Notes: generated from the sequence alone by a model not told the origin. A DNA stretch of 64,000 bases from Xanthobacteraceae bacterium (GCA_019750915.1 JAIENY010000004.1:1-64000), one strand, 5' to 3'; shown: positions 1 to 8,274, counted from the first letter of the stretch. Numbers and translations are program-made.

Positions 1-603
1 GGTGACAACATCATCTTCGTCATTCACGACTGGGGTTCGGCGCTCGCTTTCGACTATGCACGCAAGCACTCCGATCGAGTGCAGGGCATCGCCTACATGG
101 AATCGATCGTAATGCCGCTCGAGTGGAGTGACTTCAACGAACACATGCGCCCGGCTTTCGAGGCGATGCGTTCTCCTGCCGGCGACGTGATGGTCCTGCA
201 GGAAAATGCCTTTGTCGAGCAAGTCCTCTTCGGAAGCATTCAGCGTCAGCTCTCCGATGTCGCAAAAACAGAATATCGCAGACCCTTCCTGAACGCGGGA
301 GAGGATCGGCGGCCGACCTTGAGCTGGCCACGTCAGCTTCCCATTGCAGGTGAACCGGCGGACGTGCTCAAGGCAGTCAAGGACTATTCGCAATGGTTGG
401 CGACCAGCCCTGTGCCCAAGCTTTATTTCCATGCAACTCCGGGCATCGTCGATAGCAATCCGAAGCAGGTCGCCTTCTGCCGGACCTTCGCCAATCAGGA
501 AGAAATCCAGGTGGAAGGAAACCATTATATTGCGGAAGAGTCCCCCGAGATCGTCGCTTCGGGCGTAGCCTCCTTTGTCCGCCGACTTCGCGGCATCGGA
601 TAG
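1..603 (+). CDS. haloalkane dehalogenase, C-terminal 200 residues (5-prime end outside window)
   Basis: This alpha/beta hydrolase would cleave carbon-halogen bonds hydrolytically, giving an alcohol and halide in the cytoplasm. The reading frame is open from base 1. Visible residues are HDWG with the nucleophile Asp (fragment residue 10) and halide-binding Trp 11, the acid in YMES (Glu 34) and the base in GNHY (His 175). Adding 98 puts Asp at LinB position 108, Glu at 132 and His at 273, so this is the LinB/DhaA type. The N-terminal oxyanion and halide-binding Asn lie upstream and cannot be judged. It is followed after 100 bp by an SDR-like gene on the same strand. A complete paralogue sits at 34885-35778. 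Confidence 0.93.
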   Translation, partial: GDNIIFVIHDWGSALAFDYARKHSDRVQGIAYMESIVMPLEWSDFNEHMRPAFEAMRSPAGDVMVLQENAFVEQVLFGSIQRQLSDVAKTEYRRPFLNAGEDRRPTLSWPRQLPIAGEPADVLKAVKDYSQWLATSPVPKLYFHATPGIVDSNPKQVAFCRTFANQEEIQVEGNHYIAEESPEIVASGVASFVRRLRGIG

Positions 604-703
604 GCTCCTTACGGTTCTGCAGGCTCAGCACGTTCACGGTCTGAGTGGTCGACACGATTAGACCAACCACGGACCCATCGATCCAAACACCTAGGAGGAC
701 TAA

Positions 704-1405
704 ATGGCCGGTTTCCCTTTTCGTTGTGCCTTAATCATCGGTTCTGGACCGGGCATCAGCGGTTCGCTTGCGCGGCGGTTCTCGAAGATCGGCGTGCAAG
801 TCGGCCTCGCCGCTCGCGATGTCGAAAAGCTGAAGCCGCTTGCGGAGGAGACCGGCGCGACAGCCTTTGCGGCCGACGCATCGCAGCCAGAGCAGGTAGC
901 GAAGCTCTTCCTCGACATGGAGCATCAGGTCGCGGAGCCCGATATCGTGATCTATAACGCCAGTTCGCGCGTCCATGGCCCGCTCGCAAGCGTCGATCCT
1001 GCCGCCGTCGAAAAAGCAATCTCGATCACTACGTTCGGCGCCTTCCTGGCCGCCCAGCAGGCCGCCAAACGAATGGAGCCAAAAGGACGCGGCGCAATCT
1101 TCTTCACCGGCGCGAGCGCCGGCATGAAGGGTTTCGCCCAATCGGCGGCTTTTGCGATGGGCAAGTTCGGACTGCGCGGGCTGGCTCAAAGCGCTGCGCG
1201 AGAGCTTGGCCCAAAGGGCATACATGTCGCACACTTCAATATCGACGGCGGCGTCCGCTCAGCGCGCCGGCCGGACCCGAGCGATCAGCCTGACAGCACG
1301 CTCGATCCCGACGCAATCGCCCAAACCTATCTCGACGTCCTTGCGCAGCCGAGAAGCGCCTGGTCGCACGAAATCGACCTTCGGCCGTGGACTGAACGAT
1401 TCTAA
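704..1405 (+). CDS. SDR-fold protein lacking the catalytic Tyr
   Basis: A 233-residue protein with a Rossmann fold of the short-chain dehydrogenase/reductase type. The nucleotide-binding glycines are clear (GSGPGISG, residues 13-20) and YNAS stands where SDRs have NNAG. The Ser strand is present (FFTGAS), but the usual YxxxK is FxxxK (FAMGK), so the Tyr is Phe. It may therefore bind NAD(P) without classical reductase activity, or belong to an atypical branch. AGGAGG at 693-698 fixes the ATG start. It probably forms an operon with the dehalogenase and might act on the alcohol product; that link is inferred from position only. Confidence 0.85.
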   Translation: MAGFPFRCALIIGSGPGISGSLARRFSKIGVQVGLAARDVEKLKPLAEETGATAFAADASQPEQVAKLFLDMEHQVAEPDIVIYNASSRVHGPLASVDPAAVEKAISITTFGAFLAAQQAAKRMEPKGRGAIFFTGASAGMKGFAQSAAFAMGKFGLRGLAQSAARELGPKGIHVAHFNIDGGVRSARRPDPSDQPDSTLDPDAIAQTYLDVLAQPRSAWSHEIDLRPWTERF

Positions 1406-1658
1406 GCGTTGCCGCGCTGTCAGCCACTCGGGTCGATGGCGAGACTGCGCTAGAAGCCTTAAGCAGATACGTGCGCTTCAGCAGATACTGATCGATTCAC
1501 CGCCCGCGTGGTGGTTAGACCGTTGAGAAGTTTTCTTTCAACCAACGGACAAAGACGCGCGCTTCCGCTCGGCGGGCCTGCTTAGGCACTGAGGTGCGCG
1601 ACAGCGCTAGGCGGCGGGCCTGGCGCTCTTGGCTTTGGCGGCGGTATTGCGGTCGCTG

Positions 1659-2081
1659 CTATTTCTTCGCCTCGCCTACCTCGATGAGGTGACCGTCGGG
1701 ATCACGCATGTAACACCGTGTCTCGGCTTCATGAACTTTCGGCTCGGTGAGGAACTCCGCGCCAAGGCCCTTCCAGCGCTCGTAACATTCCGCGATGTTC
1801 GCGACGCGGATGTTCATGAAGCTGCTGACAGCTTCGCCATCTTTCGGCGGTGCGAGATAAACGGCCGGCTTGTCGTCGGTCGGCCCGCCGCCGACATTAA
1901 TGATCACCCAAGTGTTGGCGAGTTGTACGACATTCGGCTTGCCGTTCTCGCCGTCCATCACGACGGCTCCGCCAAGAACGCGGGAGTAGAAGTCCACCGC
2001 CTTCTTTACATCTGCCGAAACGAGAAAATGCGTGACAGTGAAGCCCGTAGTTGGAAACATCTCGTAGGTGGTGTCTGGCAT
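1659..2081 (-). CDS. VOC (glyoxalase/bleomycin-resistance) family protein
   Basis: This 140-residue, single-chain vicinal-oxygen-chelate protein has the paired beta-alpha-beta-beta-beta modules of the family. The first begins FTVTHFLVSADVKKAVDFYSRVLGG and the second includes FMNIRVANIAECYERWKGLG and ends with RCYMRDPDGHLIEVGE, where the late Glu is the usual metal ligand. The substrate cannot be told from sequence. AAGGAG lies just upstream of the ATG. It is the last gene of a leftward run, 66 bp after the TetR gene. Glyoxalase, dioxygenase and resistance functions are all possible in this family. Confidence 0.87.
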   Translation of the reverse strand: MPDTTYEMFPTTGFTVTHFLVSADVKKAVDFYSRVLGGAVVMDGENGKPNVVQLANTWVIINVGGGPTDDKPAVYLAPPKDGEAVSSFMNIRVANIAECYERWKGLGAEFLTEPKVHEAETRCYMRDPDGHLIEVGEAKK

Positions 2082-2147
2082 CGTCGTCTCCTTTGTGACT
2101 TGCGTGCGCTTAAACCACCGACTGCGCGGCGGGCCGGCGGTTACGAA

Positions 2148-2753
2148 TTAACCGTTCGAACGTTCCGCGTCAGGCCACGCCGACAGAGCGAGGGCGATCG
2201 TTCGACGCAAATCTTTACGGCTGGCGCCGGATTGGGCCTCGACGGCCATACCGCAGGCAATCACCAGCACTAAGCGCGCGAGGACGTCAGCGTCCATTCC
2301 AGCGGGAAGACCCCCGCCTTCGCGCGCTTCGGCGAAGCGATCGCGGAACCGCTTCCGCGTCTGCTCGCGTAGTCCAGCCAGCCATTCCCGCAGGGGATCG
2401 CCCGCCGCACATGGAAGCGAGCTGTTCATGGCGAGGCAACCGGGCGCATGAGCCGCATCCGTAAGCACGTCGGCATATCGTTGGAGAAAATGCGTCGCGA
2501 CTGCTCGGGGGGTCGGCTTCCGAAAGGCAGCCTCGACAATTTTGCTTTGTTCCACGAAATACTTTTCGATGACTTTTTTGAACAAGGCTTCCTTGCTGCC
2601 GAAAGCGAAATAGAAGCTCGGGGGAGATATCCCGATCACGTTCGTCAGATCGCTAAGCGACGTCCCCTCGTAGCCATTCCGCCAGAAGAGACCCGTCGCC
2701 TTCTCAATCGCGTCGTCGATTTCGAATTCGCGGGGACGGCCCATTGTTGTCAA
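2148..2753 (-). CDS. TetR/AcrR family transcriptional regulator
   Basis: A 201-residue repressor-type protein. The N-terminal helix-turn-helix is typical: GRPREFEIDDAIEKATGLFWRNGYEGTSLSDLTNVIGISPPSFYFAFGSKEALFKKVIEKY (residues about 5-64). The C-terminal ligand and dimerisation domain is all-helical and of the type found in Rhizobiales TetR proteins near SDR genes. Translation may begin at Met1 or Met4. It lies between an SDR gene upstream and a VOC gene downstream on the same strand, so it may control the run from 5.9 to 1.7 kb. An inverted repeat just upstream of its start is a candidate operator. Confidence 0.9.
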   Translation of the reverse strand: MTTMGRPREFEIDDAIEKATGLFWRNGYEGTSLSDLTNVIGISPPSFYFAFGSKEALFKKVIEKYFVEQSKIVEAAFRKPTPRAVATHFLQRYADVLTDAAHAPGCLAMNSSLPCAAGDPLREWLAGLREQTRKRFRDRFAEAREGGGLPAGMDADVLARLVLVIACGMAVEAQSGASRKDLRRTIALALSAWPDAERSNG

Positions 2754-2792
2754 TGCCCATATTCTGTACCATACGCTATATAACCCTTCTCA

Positions 2793-2817
2793 GTGTCTGA
2801 CACAATTTGATTTTGTG
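2793..2817. promoter_or_regulatory. overlapping inverted repeats upstream of the TetR gene
   Basis: GTGTCTGACAC at 2793-2803 is a perfect 11-bp palindrome (odd centre). It runs into a second stem, CACAA (2801-2805) and TTGTG (2813-2817), with a 7-base loop. The pair lies about 40 bp upstream of the TetR start and downstream of the SDR stop at 2911. It could be the TetR operator or a weak terminator of the SDR gene; position favours an operator. Confidence 0.35.
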
Positions 2818-2910
2818 CGGCGAAGAGTCGGCGCCGTTGGATCGGTGCATACGCCCACCCCTCAAGCGCCGTACGCAAAGGGCAGACCACAACAACCAAG
2901 TTCCCTCGAC

Positions 2911-3657
2911 CTAGACGGCTGTCAGGCCGCCGTCGACCGGAAGGTCGATGCCGGTGACGTAGCTGCTTTGGTCCGAGGCGAGGAACAACGCTGCCGCCGC
3001 GATCTCTTCGGGAAGTGCCTGTCTGCCCAATGGGATCATCGCCGTGATCTGCTTTTTGGCTTCGGCAGCGCCCTCTTTGGACGGGAACTGCCCCTCGAAC
3101 ATCGGCGTGTCGACCGTACCTGGACTCAGCACGTTGGTCCTGATCTTCCGATCCTTGAATTCGCTGGTCCAGGTGCGGGCCAATGACCTCAGCGCCGCCT
3201 TGGTGGCGCTGTAGGTGCTGCGGCCCGGCAAGCCCATGTTCTTGCCCGCGGACGCCACGAGGATGATGGAGGCTCCATCATTCAAATGGGGCAGCGCCTT
3301 TTGAACAGTGAAGTAAGTGCCGCGGGCGTTGGTGTTGAAGGTATTGTCGAAATGCTCGGGCGTCACTGCGGCGGTCATCACCTTTTCGACGAAGGCCGCG
3401 TTGGCGAAAATCACGTCGATCTTGCCCTTCTTCGCGACGGTCTCGTAGAGGCGGTCGAGGTCGTCGAGCTTTGAGATGTCAGTCTTTACGGCGGTGACGT
3501 TCTTGCCGATCTCCGCGACGGCCTTGTCGAGCTCGGCTTGGCGGCGACCGGCGATGAACACATAGGCGCCCTCTTCGACGAACCTCTTGGCGGTCGCAAG
3601 GCCAATGCCGCTGGTGCCCCCGGTGACGACGGCGATCTTGTTATTCAATAGAGACAT
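2911..3657 (-). CDS. SDR family NAD(P)-dependent oxidoreductase
   Basis: A 248-residue classical short-chain dehydrogenase. TGGTSGIG is the cofactor glycine loop, NAA replaces NAG after the fourth strand, the catalytic Ser is in LVASAG, and YSATK is the YxxxK pair. The C-terminus (SSYVTGIDLPVDGGLTAV) is the standard SDR ending. The frame is open further upstream, but the start chosen, MSLLNNK, matches the family N-terminus and follows GAAGAAGA. It is 92 bp downstream of the carboxymuconolactone-decarboxylase-like gene and closely resembles the SDR at 8275-9021. Substrate unknown. Confidence 0.92.
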   Translation of the reverse strand: MSLLNNKIAVVTGGTSGIGLATAKRFVEEGAYVFIAGRRQAELDKAVAEIGKNVTAVKTDISKLDDLDRLYETVAKKGKIDVIFANAAFVEKVMTAAVTPEHFDNTFNTNARGTYFTVQKALPHLNDGASIILVASAGKNMGLPGRSTYSATKAALRSLARTWTSEFKDRKIRTNVLSPGTVDTPMFEGQFPSKEGAAEAKKQITAMIPLGRQALPEEIAAAALFLASDQSSYVTGIDLPVDGGLTAV

Positions 3658-3749
3658 GTTGTTTTCTTCTTCGCTGGATGCAGAGCCCATGGGGCGTGTT
3701 TCCCCGACGCGGGCGTCGGATCGGTATGCCGTTTCATTCAAGACTACCC

Positions 3750-4397
3750 CTAGCCAGGGCCACGTTGCTTCACAGCTAGCCCTGCTGGGTTGCTTGTTGT
3801 CACCTTGCTGACCTTGTCGCTGGTCTCCAGCGGGACACGATTGCCATTGAGACAAAGCGCCATCAAAACGAAGACTGAGATCGACAGGATATACTTGCGT
3901 GTCAAATCCTCACCAAATGTCGCTAGAAGTTCGGTGAGCGTTTGGTCGGTCAGAGTCTTGGCGCTGGTCAACTCGTCACACACACGGCAAAGCAAAATAT
4001 AATCCTGCCCGACGCCAGTGACTGGCCCATCCGAGGCGAAGGCGGCGATTTCGTCTTCGCTGAGCCCTACGTTACGGCCGATGGATGAGTGGATCTGCCA
4101 CTCGTAGGGTGCGTTGCAATCCTTGGCGACACGCATCATGCACGTCTGCCGGTGCTTGGGGTTGATGCCCTCAGGGCCGAAGATCGCGTTGACCGTATCG
4201 ATCACGCCTGGGAAGTGGGCTCCCGTTCCGGCGAACATCTTGACCACGTTCAGCGTCGTGTCGGGCTGATAGGGGGCGCCGTAGTAGGCCTCAATAACCG
4301 GCCTGATGACGTCATCGTCTGGCAGCGGCACCGTCACCGTCGCCGCGTAGGATGTCGGAAAGTTCATTGCACGTGTCTTCGTTTTAATCTGTTCCAT
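3750..4397 (-). CDS. carboxymuconolactone decarboxylase / AhpD-like family protein
   Basis: A 215-residue, all-helical protein of the CMD/AhpD fold. The core (FPGVIDTVNAIFGPEGINPKHRQTCMMRVAKDCNAPYEWQIHSSIGRNVGLSEDEIAAFASD) carries the family pattern in which Cys and a nearby EW..H segment line the active site. CNAPYEW replaces the CxxC of true AhpD peroxidases, so decarboxylase-like or alkylhydroperoxidase-like chemistry is not certain. It follows the DAG-motif gene by 54 bp and precedes an SDR gene, which suggests one polycistronic unit. Function beyond the family is not assigned. Confidence 0.85.
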   Translation of the reverse strand: MEQIKTKTRAMNFPTSYAATVTVPLPDDDVIRPVIEAYYGAPYQPDTTLNVVKMFAGTGAHFPGVIDTVNAIFGPEGINPKHRQTCMMRVAKDCNAPYEWQIHSSIGRNVGLSEDEIAAFASDGPVTGVGQDYILLCRVCDELTSAKTLTDQTLTELLATFGEDLTRKYILSISVFVLMALCLNGNRVPLETSDKVSKVTTSNPAGLAVKQRGPG

Positions 4398-4451
4398 CGT
4401 GATTCCTCGTCCTGGTTTTGGGGTTTCGTGCTTGTTCCGTGTGCGGAGCAG

Positions 4452-5237
4452 TCAGCCTTTTCCCGCCGCGGTGCGCGCCGCGCTCAGCGCCGTCTCCCCG
4501 ACCCTGACGCCCAATCGGTGCGCCGTTTCATTCACGGCCGATATAATGCCTTGTGTCAGCGTCGACTTGCCGTCACCGATACACGCCGAGTCCGCGGCGA
4601 CCGTCGCGGCGGCGATCTCTTCGGAATCGAGTATGGGAAGGCTGGCGACGCCCGCACGATCGGCGCCGAAGCCGGCATCGTTGAAGAAGACGAGACCTGG
4701 CCTGAACGCACTCGTCATTGGAGCAGCCGTTGCGCCGCCATGACTACCGCTCGCCACGACCATGCCAGCATCTTCTGAAGTACCAAGCGAGATGGAGCCT
4801 ATGCAGAGGACGCCGTGAACGAAGGTACGTCGCTCAACCGGCGCCTCCATGTTTATATCGTGGGGCCAGGGCGCGGATTTCAGACGTTCCACGGCTTGTG
4901 CGACGGTCTGCCCGTTCTCGACACCACATGCAGCCGCAAGTTTGTTGGCACGACTGATGATTCCGCGTTCGAGCATGTCCGCGGCATCGCCGACCCGGGC
5001 GCTGTCGGCTGCGACGGCCGCCATGGCCATGCCATGTTGGTCCGCCCAGGGTAGACCTCTGACGCCCGCCTCATCTCGACCAATGCCGCAGTCATGATGA
5101 ATAGCAGCACGAGCGCCAGCCTTGGCCGAGAAATACGCCGCGTATGCCGTGGCGTTCGATCCGCCAACGACGACGCCACCGTTGGCTTCAGGAGGAAGCT
5201 TCGTCACGCCGTCAATTACAATAACAGGAACGTTCAT
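4452..5237 (-). CDS. unrecognised protein made of two tandem homologous halves
   Basis: I do not recognise this 261-residue protein. It is plainly an internal duplication. Residues about 18-122 and 140-258 align: each half has a Gly-rich entry (GGVVVGGSNATA, then AGMVVASGSHGGATA), then a D-[CA]-G-[IF]-G-x-D-x-AGV motif, then VAADSA-x-[VI]-GD, then GIIS with an Asn soon after, then a GV helix. The acidic, Gly-rich motifs suggest a metal or phosphate site formed by pseudo-dimeric halves, but that is inference. There is no signal peptide or membrane segment. It sits between a cupin gene (106 bp upstream) and the CMD-like gene (54 bp downstream). Confidence 0.75.
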   Translation of the reverse strand: MNVPVIVIDGVTKLPPEANGGVVVGGSNATAYAAYFSAKAGARAAIHHDCGIGRDEAGVRGLPWADQHGMAMAAVAADSARVGDAADMLERGIISRANKLAAACGVENGQTVAQAVERLKSAPWPHDINMEAPVERRTFVHGVLCIGSISLGTSEDAGMVVASGSHGGATAAPMTSAFRPGLVFFNDAGFGADRAGVASLPILDSEEIAAATVAADSACIGDGKSTLTQGIISAVNETAHRLGVRVGETALSAARTAAGKG

Positions 5238-5343
5238 GCCGTTGCCGCCCCCGCAACAACGGCAACCGGGGTGTTCAATGAAGACATCCTGTTTCCTTCT
5301 TCGTTGGGGGGCAGGTCCGTCCGCACTTGATGGCCCTTGCCGA

Positions 5344-5874
5344 TCAGGCAGCCTTCCTCTCGGCTCCGAAGACGAACATGAGGATCACGCACGGGTCGTC
5401 CGAACGGTTGTGGAATTCGTGGAAGGCTCCGTTCTGAACGAAGAAATCGCCCTCCTTGGCCGTGACCGAGTGCACTTGGCCGTCTTCTCCTGGATAGGCG
5501 ATATCCACTTCGCCTTTGATCACCACCGCGAGGTCGATGGTGTCGGTCCGGTGCATCGCACCGCCGAGCTCGCTTGGGGTCATACCTCCGCCGGTGCCGA
5601 AATCAATCTTGGCCATCAAGGCCCCGAGATCCGTCTCGCCCGCTTTCTCGGGGGGAACGACCTGGAGATCGACGCGGACCGAGTCCTTTGGCCCGAAGAT
5701 CCCAAGCCGCTTGTATTCACCGAGAACTTGCTCAGGCGTAAGGGGCAGCTCGGGAATCTTGTCGAATCCCCAAATATTCGTGACCCTGTCGGCGGTTTCG
5801 GTATCGAGAAGATCGGTCACTTGCATGACCACACCAGTCTTGCCCTCGGCGCTTACGATCCGGCGCATCTTCAT
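5344..5874 (-). CDS. cupin domain protein
   Basis: A 176-residue protein with a C-terminal beta-barrel cupin. Motif 1 is degenerate around GGAMHRTDTIDLAVVIKGEVDI and motif 2 is GDFFVQNGAFHEFHNRSDDPCVILMFVFG. The N-terminal 60 residues (RRIVSAEGKTGVVMQVTDLLDTETADRVTNIWGFDKIP) resemble the family that binds a small carboxylic ligand, but no enzyme is assigned. Start MKMRRIV was chosen because GAGGAGAC lies 6 bases upstream; an in-frame ATG 39 bases earlier has no such site. It is the first gene of the leftward run 5.9-1.7 kb. Confidence 0.85.
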   Translation of the reverse strand: MKMRRIVSAEGKTGVVMQVTDLLDTETADRVTNIWGFDKIPELPLTPEQVLGEYKRLGIFGPKDSVRVDLQVVPPEKAGETDLGALMAKIDFGTGGGMTPSELGGAMHRTDTIDLAVVIKGEVDIAYPGEDGQVHSVTAKEGDFFVQNGAFHEFHNRSDDPCVILMFVFGAERKAA

Positions 5875-6022
5875 CTCGGCGTCTCCTCTGAAAAATGATT
5901 GGCTTCGTCTCAAGTGCGGGTGGGTTCGATCGCCACCTCCACAGAACCAAACCTGAGCGACAGCCGACCGATCTTGTAATGTATCGCTTGTTATAGAATG
6001 AGGCGGACGCCGTCAACTATTT

Positions 6023-6038
6023 TATATCGATCGATATA
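6023..6038. promoter_or_regulatory. perfect 16-bp palindrome TATATCGATCGATATA
   Basis: The sequence is a perfect 16-bp dyad, 149 bp upstream of the cupin start, in an AT-rich stretch. It is flanked by two copies of TATAGAAT (one near 5992, one overlapping its right edge). The site lies between the leftward cupin operon and the rightward remains of a LysR gene, the usual place for a LysR operator. Confidence 0.45.
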
Positions 6039-6239
6039 GAATTTTGAACGACGGGTGATATAGCGCGCACTATTCCAATTTTTCGCTTCCGAAGGCTTGG
6101 TTATGGCGCTGCTGCCTGCGCGCATCGCTGGTCGCAATACCGCAGCGACGGTCTCCGGGCGCAGCTTGACGATAAGCGGCTTTCGACGACAGACCAAGCC
6201 GCTCGGTTCCAGAGCGCGGGGAAACTTGGCCCCGCCCTC

Positions 6240-6375
6240 GCGGCAGCCTGCGCCTTCCGCAGTCGCTTGAACACGAGGTCTGCTCTATTTTATTCGAACG
6301 CAAGAGCGGCACTCGACCCACGCCGGCCGGGCACGAAATGCTTGAGGCGGCGCGACGGATCACGCCATCCAGCAT
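6240..6375 (+). pseudogene. LysR-family regulator, N-terminal DNA-binding remnant
   Basis: One frame reads SLRLPQSLEHE, then LFERKSGTRPTPAGHEMLEAARRI. This is the second half of a LysR winged helix: the LE recognition-helix end, LFER, then T-x-AG and the start of the linker helix. Upstream the frame is scrambled, and no effector domain follows because the TetR gene at 6375 ends directly against it. It is a broken gene, divergent from the cupin operon it may once have controlled. The identification rests on about 40 residues. Confidence 0.5.
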
Positions 6376-7004
6376 CAACCTTTGGGCACCGCTCCACGCC
6401 GCCACAAGAGAACTAAGTCCGCCGCCTCCTCCGCGTCATTGAGGAGCGTCTTGCGTGGCACGCCCAACTGCGCATGCATCGTCAAGCCGCGGGCAAGGTC
6501 GATGACCTGGCGCGCCCGTGTGACTACAGGAAAGTCAGCAGGGATTTCTCCCGCGCTGATCCCGTCGCTGAAACGACGTTCCACGAGCGCCACGCCGGCA
6601 GACGCGGCATCCTTCAGGAACTGCCTGACCTCAGCATCGTCCACGAGGGGCGCGACGCATACCATTAGACATCCTGGGACGGACCCTTCTGCGGTTGCAG
6701 CTTCCACGGCGTGCCTCAGGAAGCCGGCAAGCGAGTCGCGAAGAGCGGGCGGCGAGAAGAGCGCCTTCGCAGCACCGGCACCCTTGCGTTCAGCGTAAGC
6801 ACGAAGGACACGCAAGAATAACGTCCGCTTGTCCCCGAAGACGGAATACAGGCTCTGCCGTCCCACACCCATGCCTGCGATGAGATCGTCGATCGCGACA
6901 CCGTCGTAGCTTTTCGACCAGAAGATCTGCGTCGCTTTTTTCAGCGCTTCGCTCTCATCGAAGTTTCTCGGCCGTCCCCGTGACCTGCTCGAATTATTTA
7001 GCAT
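6375..7004 (-). CDS. TetR/AcrR family transcriptional regulator
   Basis: A 209-residue regulator with a typical helix-turn-helix: RGRPRNFDESEALKKATQIFWSKSYDGVAIDDLIAGMGVGRQSLYSVFGDKRTLFLRVLRAY (residues about 9-70), followed by an all-helical effector domain. It is transcribed away from an SDR-like gene starting at 7121. The 116-bp gap carries two copies of a 13-bp repeat, one of them touching this start codon, which fits autoregulation and control of the divergent SDR genes. Its 3-prime end abuts a LysR remnant, suggesting that this regulator and its target were inserted there. Confidence 0.9.
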   Translation of the reverse strand: MLNNSSRSRGRPRNFDESEALKKATQIFWSKSYDGVAIDDLIAGMGVGRQSLYSVFGDKRTLFLRVLRAYAERKGAGAAKALFSPPALRDSLAGFLRHAVEAATAEGSVPGCLMVCVAPLVDDAEVRQFLKDAASAGVALVERRFSDGISAGEIPADFPVVTRARQVIDLARGLTMHAQLGVPRKTLLNDAEEAADLVLLWRRGAVPKG

Positions 7005-7065
7005 TTAGTCCAAAATTCCTTGACCTTGTCATTCGGATTAATATAGTAGTTATTAGTCCAAAATT
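7005..7065. promoter_or_regulatory. two direct copies of TTAGTCCAAAATT in a divergent promoter
   Basis: TTAGTCCAAAATT occurs at 7005-7017 and again, identical over all 13 bases, at 7053-7065; the copies start 48 bp apart. The first abuts the TetR start codon, the second lies 55 bp before the divergent SDR-like gene. Position suggests binding sites of the adjacent TetR protein, though TetR sites are usually palindromic and these are direct repeats. Confidence 0.5.
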
Positions 7066-7120
7066 AGCAAGCTGGCTCGTAGCCCAACGAGCAACCTTCC
7101 CTTCACCGTTGGAACCAACC

Positions 7121-8095
7121 ATGAAACATTCAATCGCTCTCGTCACCGGCGCTACATCCGGGCTCGGTTATGCGGCAGCCCGCTTGCTCGCCGACGGGGG
7201 ATGGCAAGAGGTCATCGTAACGGGACGCAGCCTGGCAAAGACCAAGGAAACCGCCGCTCAGCTTGCAGACGAGACAGGGAAACGGATATTCACGCCGCTG
7301 GAGCTTGATCTGAACAAGGCAGCCAGCGCCAAGTCTGCGGTCGACGAGCTGGTCAAGCGCGGTCGGCCGATCGATTTCCTGCTGCTCAATGCCGGATTGG
7401 TCCCGACCAAGAAGCGCGTGATCACTGCGGAGGGCGTTGAAGCCTCCCAGGCCCCGCTTATCGGCCATCATGAACTGGCTGTCGGGTTGCTCAATGCCAA
7501 TCTGCTGAGCCCCGACGCGCGGATTGTCATCACCAGCGCTGAGCCTGCTCGCGGGGGTGTGCCCATGTTCAAATATACCGACCTGCCGGCGTTCGCAGCC
7601 CAATACTACGGGGGCGACCAAACCGCGGCTGCTCAAGCCCTCATTCGCAGCGGACCAAACGTGAAGTACTCGCCTAACACTGCGTATGCCGACGCGAAGC
7701 TCATGATCGCCTGGTGGGCAGAGGCGCTGGCGCGCCGGCTACCGTCCGGTATGGCCGTCTACGCTGTCTCGCCCGGTGCGTCGAACGCCACCAACGTCGC
7801 GCGAAACGCTGGCCCGTTGTTGAAGTATCTGATGATTCCGATCGTGAACCTCATTCCCGGCATGAATCAGACGCCGGAGGTTGCGGCCAGTCGCTACATC
7901 CAGGCGTCGGAGTTCGGAACCAACGTCTCAGGGCAATTCTTCGCCTCGGCCAAAGGGAAGTTCTCAGGCCCGATGGAGCTGCAGCGAGAGCCACACCTCC
8001 ACGTTCGGGCCAGCCAGGAAGCCGCATGGCAGGCCGTCGTCAAGGTCTCCGGCGTCGACTTGTCTCGTCCCGCAACCTTAAGCGCGGTGCTCTGA
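7121..8095 (+). CDS. SDR/protochlorophyllide-reductase-like oxidoreductase
   Basis: A 324-residue extended short-chain dehydrogenase. It opens MKHSIALVTGATSGLGYAAARLL (cofactor loop TGATSGLG), has NAGL after the fourth strand, a Ser strand VITSAE, and YADAK as YxxxK. The C-terminal 100 residues (VVNLIPGMNQTPEVAASRYIQ) form the longer substrate domain seen in retinol/protochlorophyllide-type SDRs. The ATG at 7121 starts right before the cofactor strand; the frame stays open upstream without a convincing ribosome site. It is divergent from a TetR gene and 179 bp upstream of another SDR gene. Substrate unknown. Confidence 0.87.
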   Translation: MKHSIALVTGATSGLGYAAARLLADGGWQEVIVTGRSLAKTKETAAQLADETGKRIFTPLELDLNKAASAKSAVDELVKRGRPIDFLLLNAGLVPTKKRVITAEGVEASQAPLIGHHELAVGLLNANLLSPDARIVITSAEPARGGVPMFKYTDLPAFAAQYYGGDQTAAAQALIRSGPNVKYSPNTAYADAKLMIAWWAEALARRLPSGMAVYAVSPGASNATNVARNAGPLLKYLMIPIVNLIPGMNQTPEVAASRYIQASEFGTNVSGQFFASAKGKFSGPMELQREPHLHVRASQEAAWQAVVKVSGVDLSRPATLSAVL

Positions 8096-8274
8096 AAGAG
8101 CGCCGATTACAGCGACCCGACCCAACGGGTGATGCGGAGCTACAGGTGCCCCGGAGTACCTTCGGCATTCAAAATAAGTGGTCTGAAATCCACGTAATCA
8201 CCCGCGTCACGCAAACTTTTCATATGGAATTGTCCAAAACCAAAGACGCCAAGGGCGTCACGCGGAGAATACGA

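Noticed and set aside
7714-8274. Long open frame running into the SDR at 8275 as a 435-residue protein
   Set aside because: The first 187 residues are Arg/Gly-rich shadow of the preceding SDR gene, and a ribosome site precedes ATG 8275.
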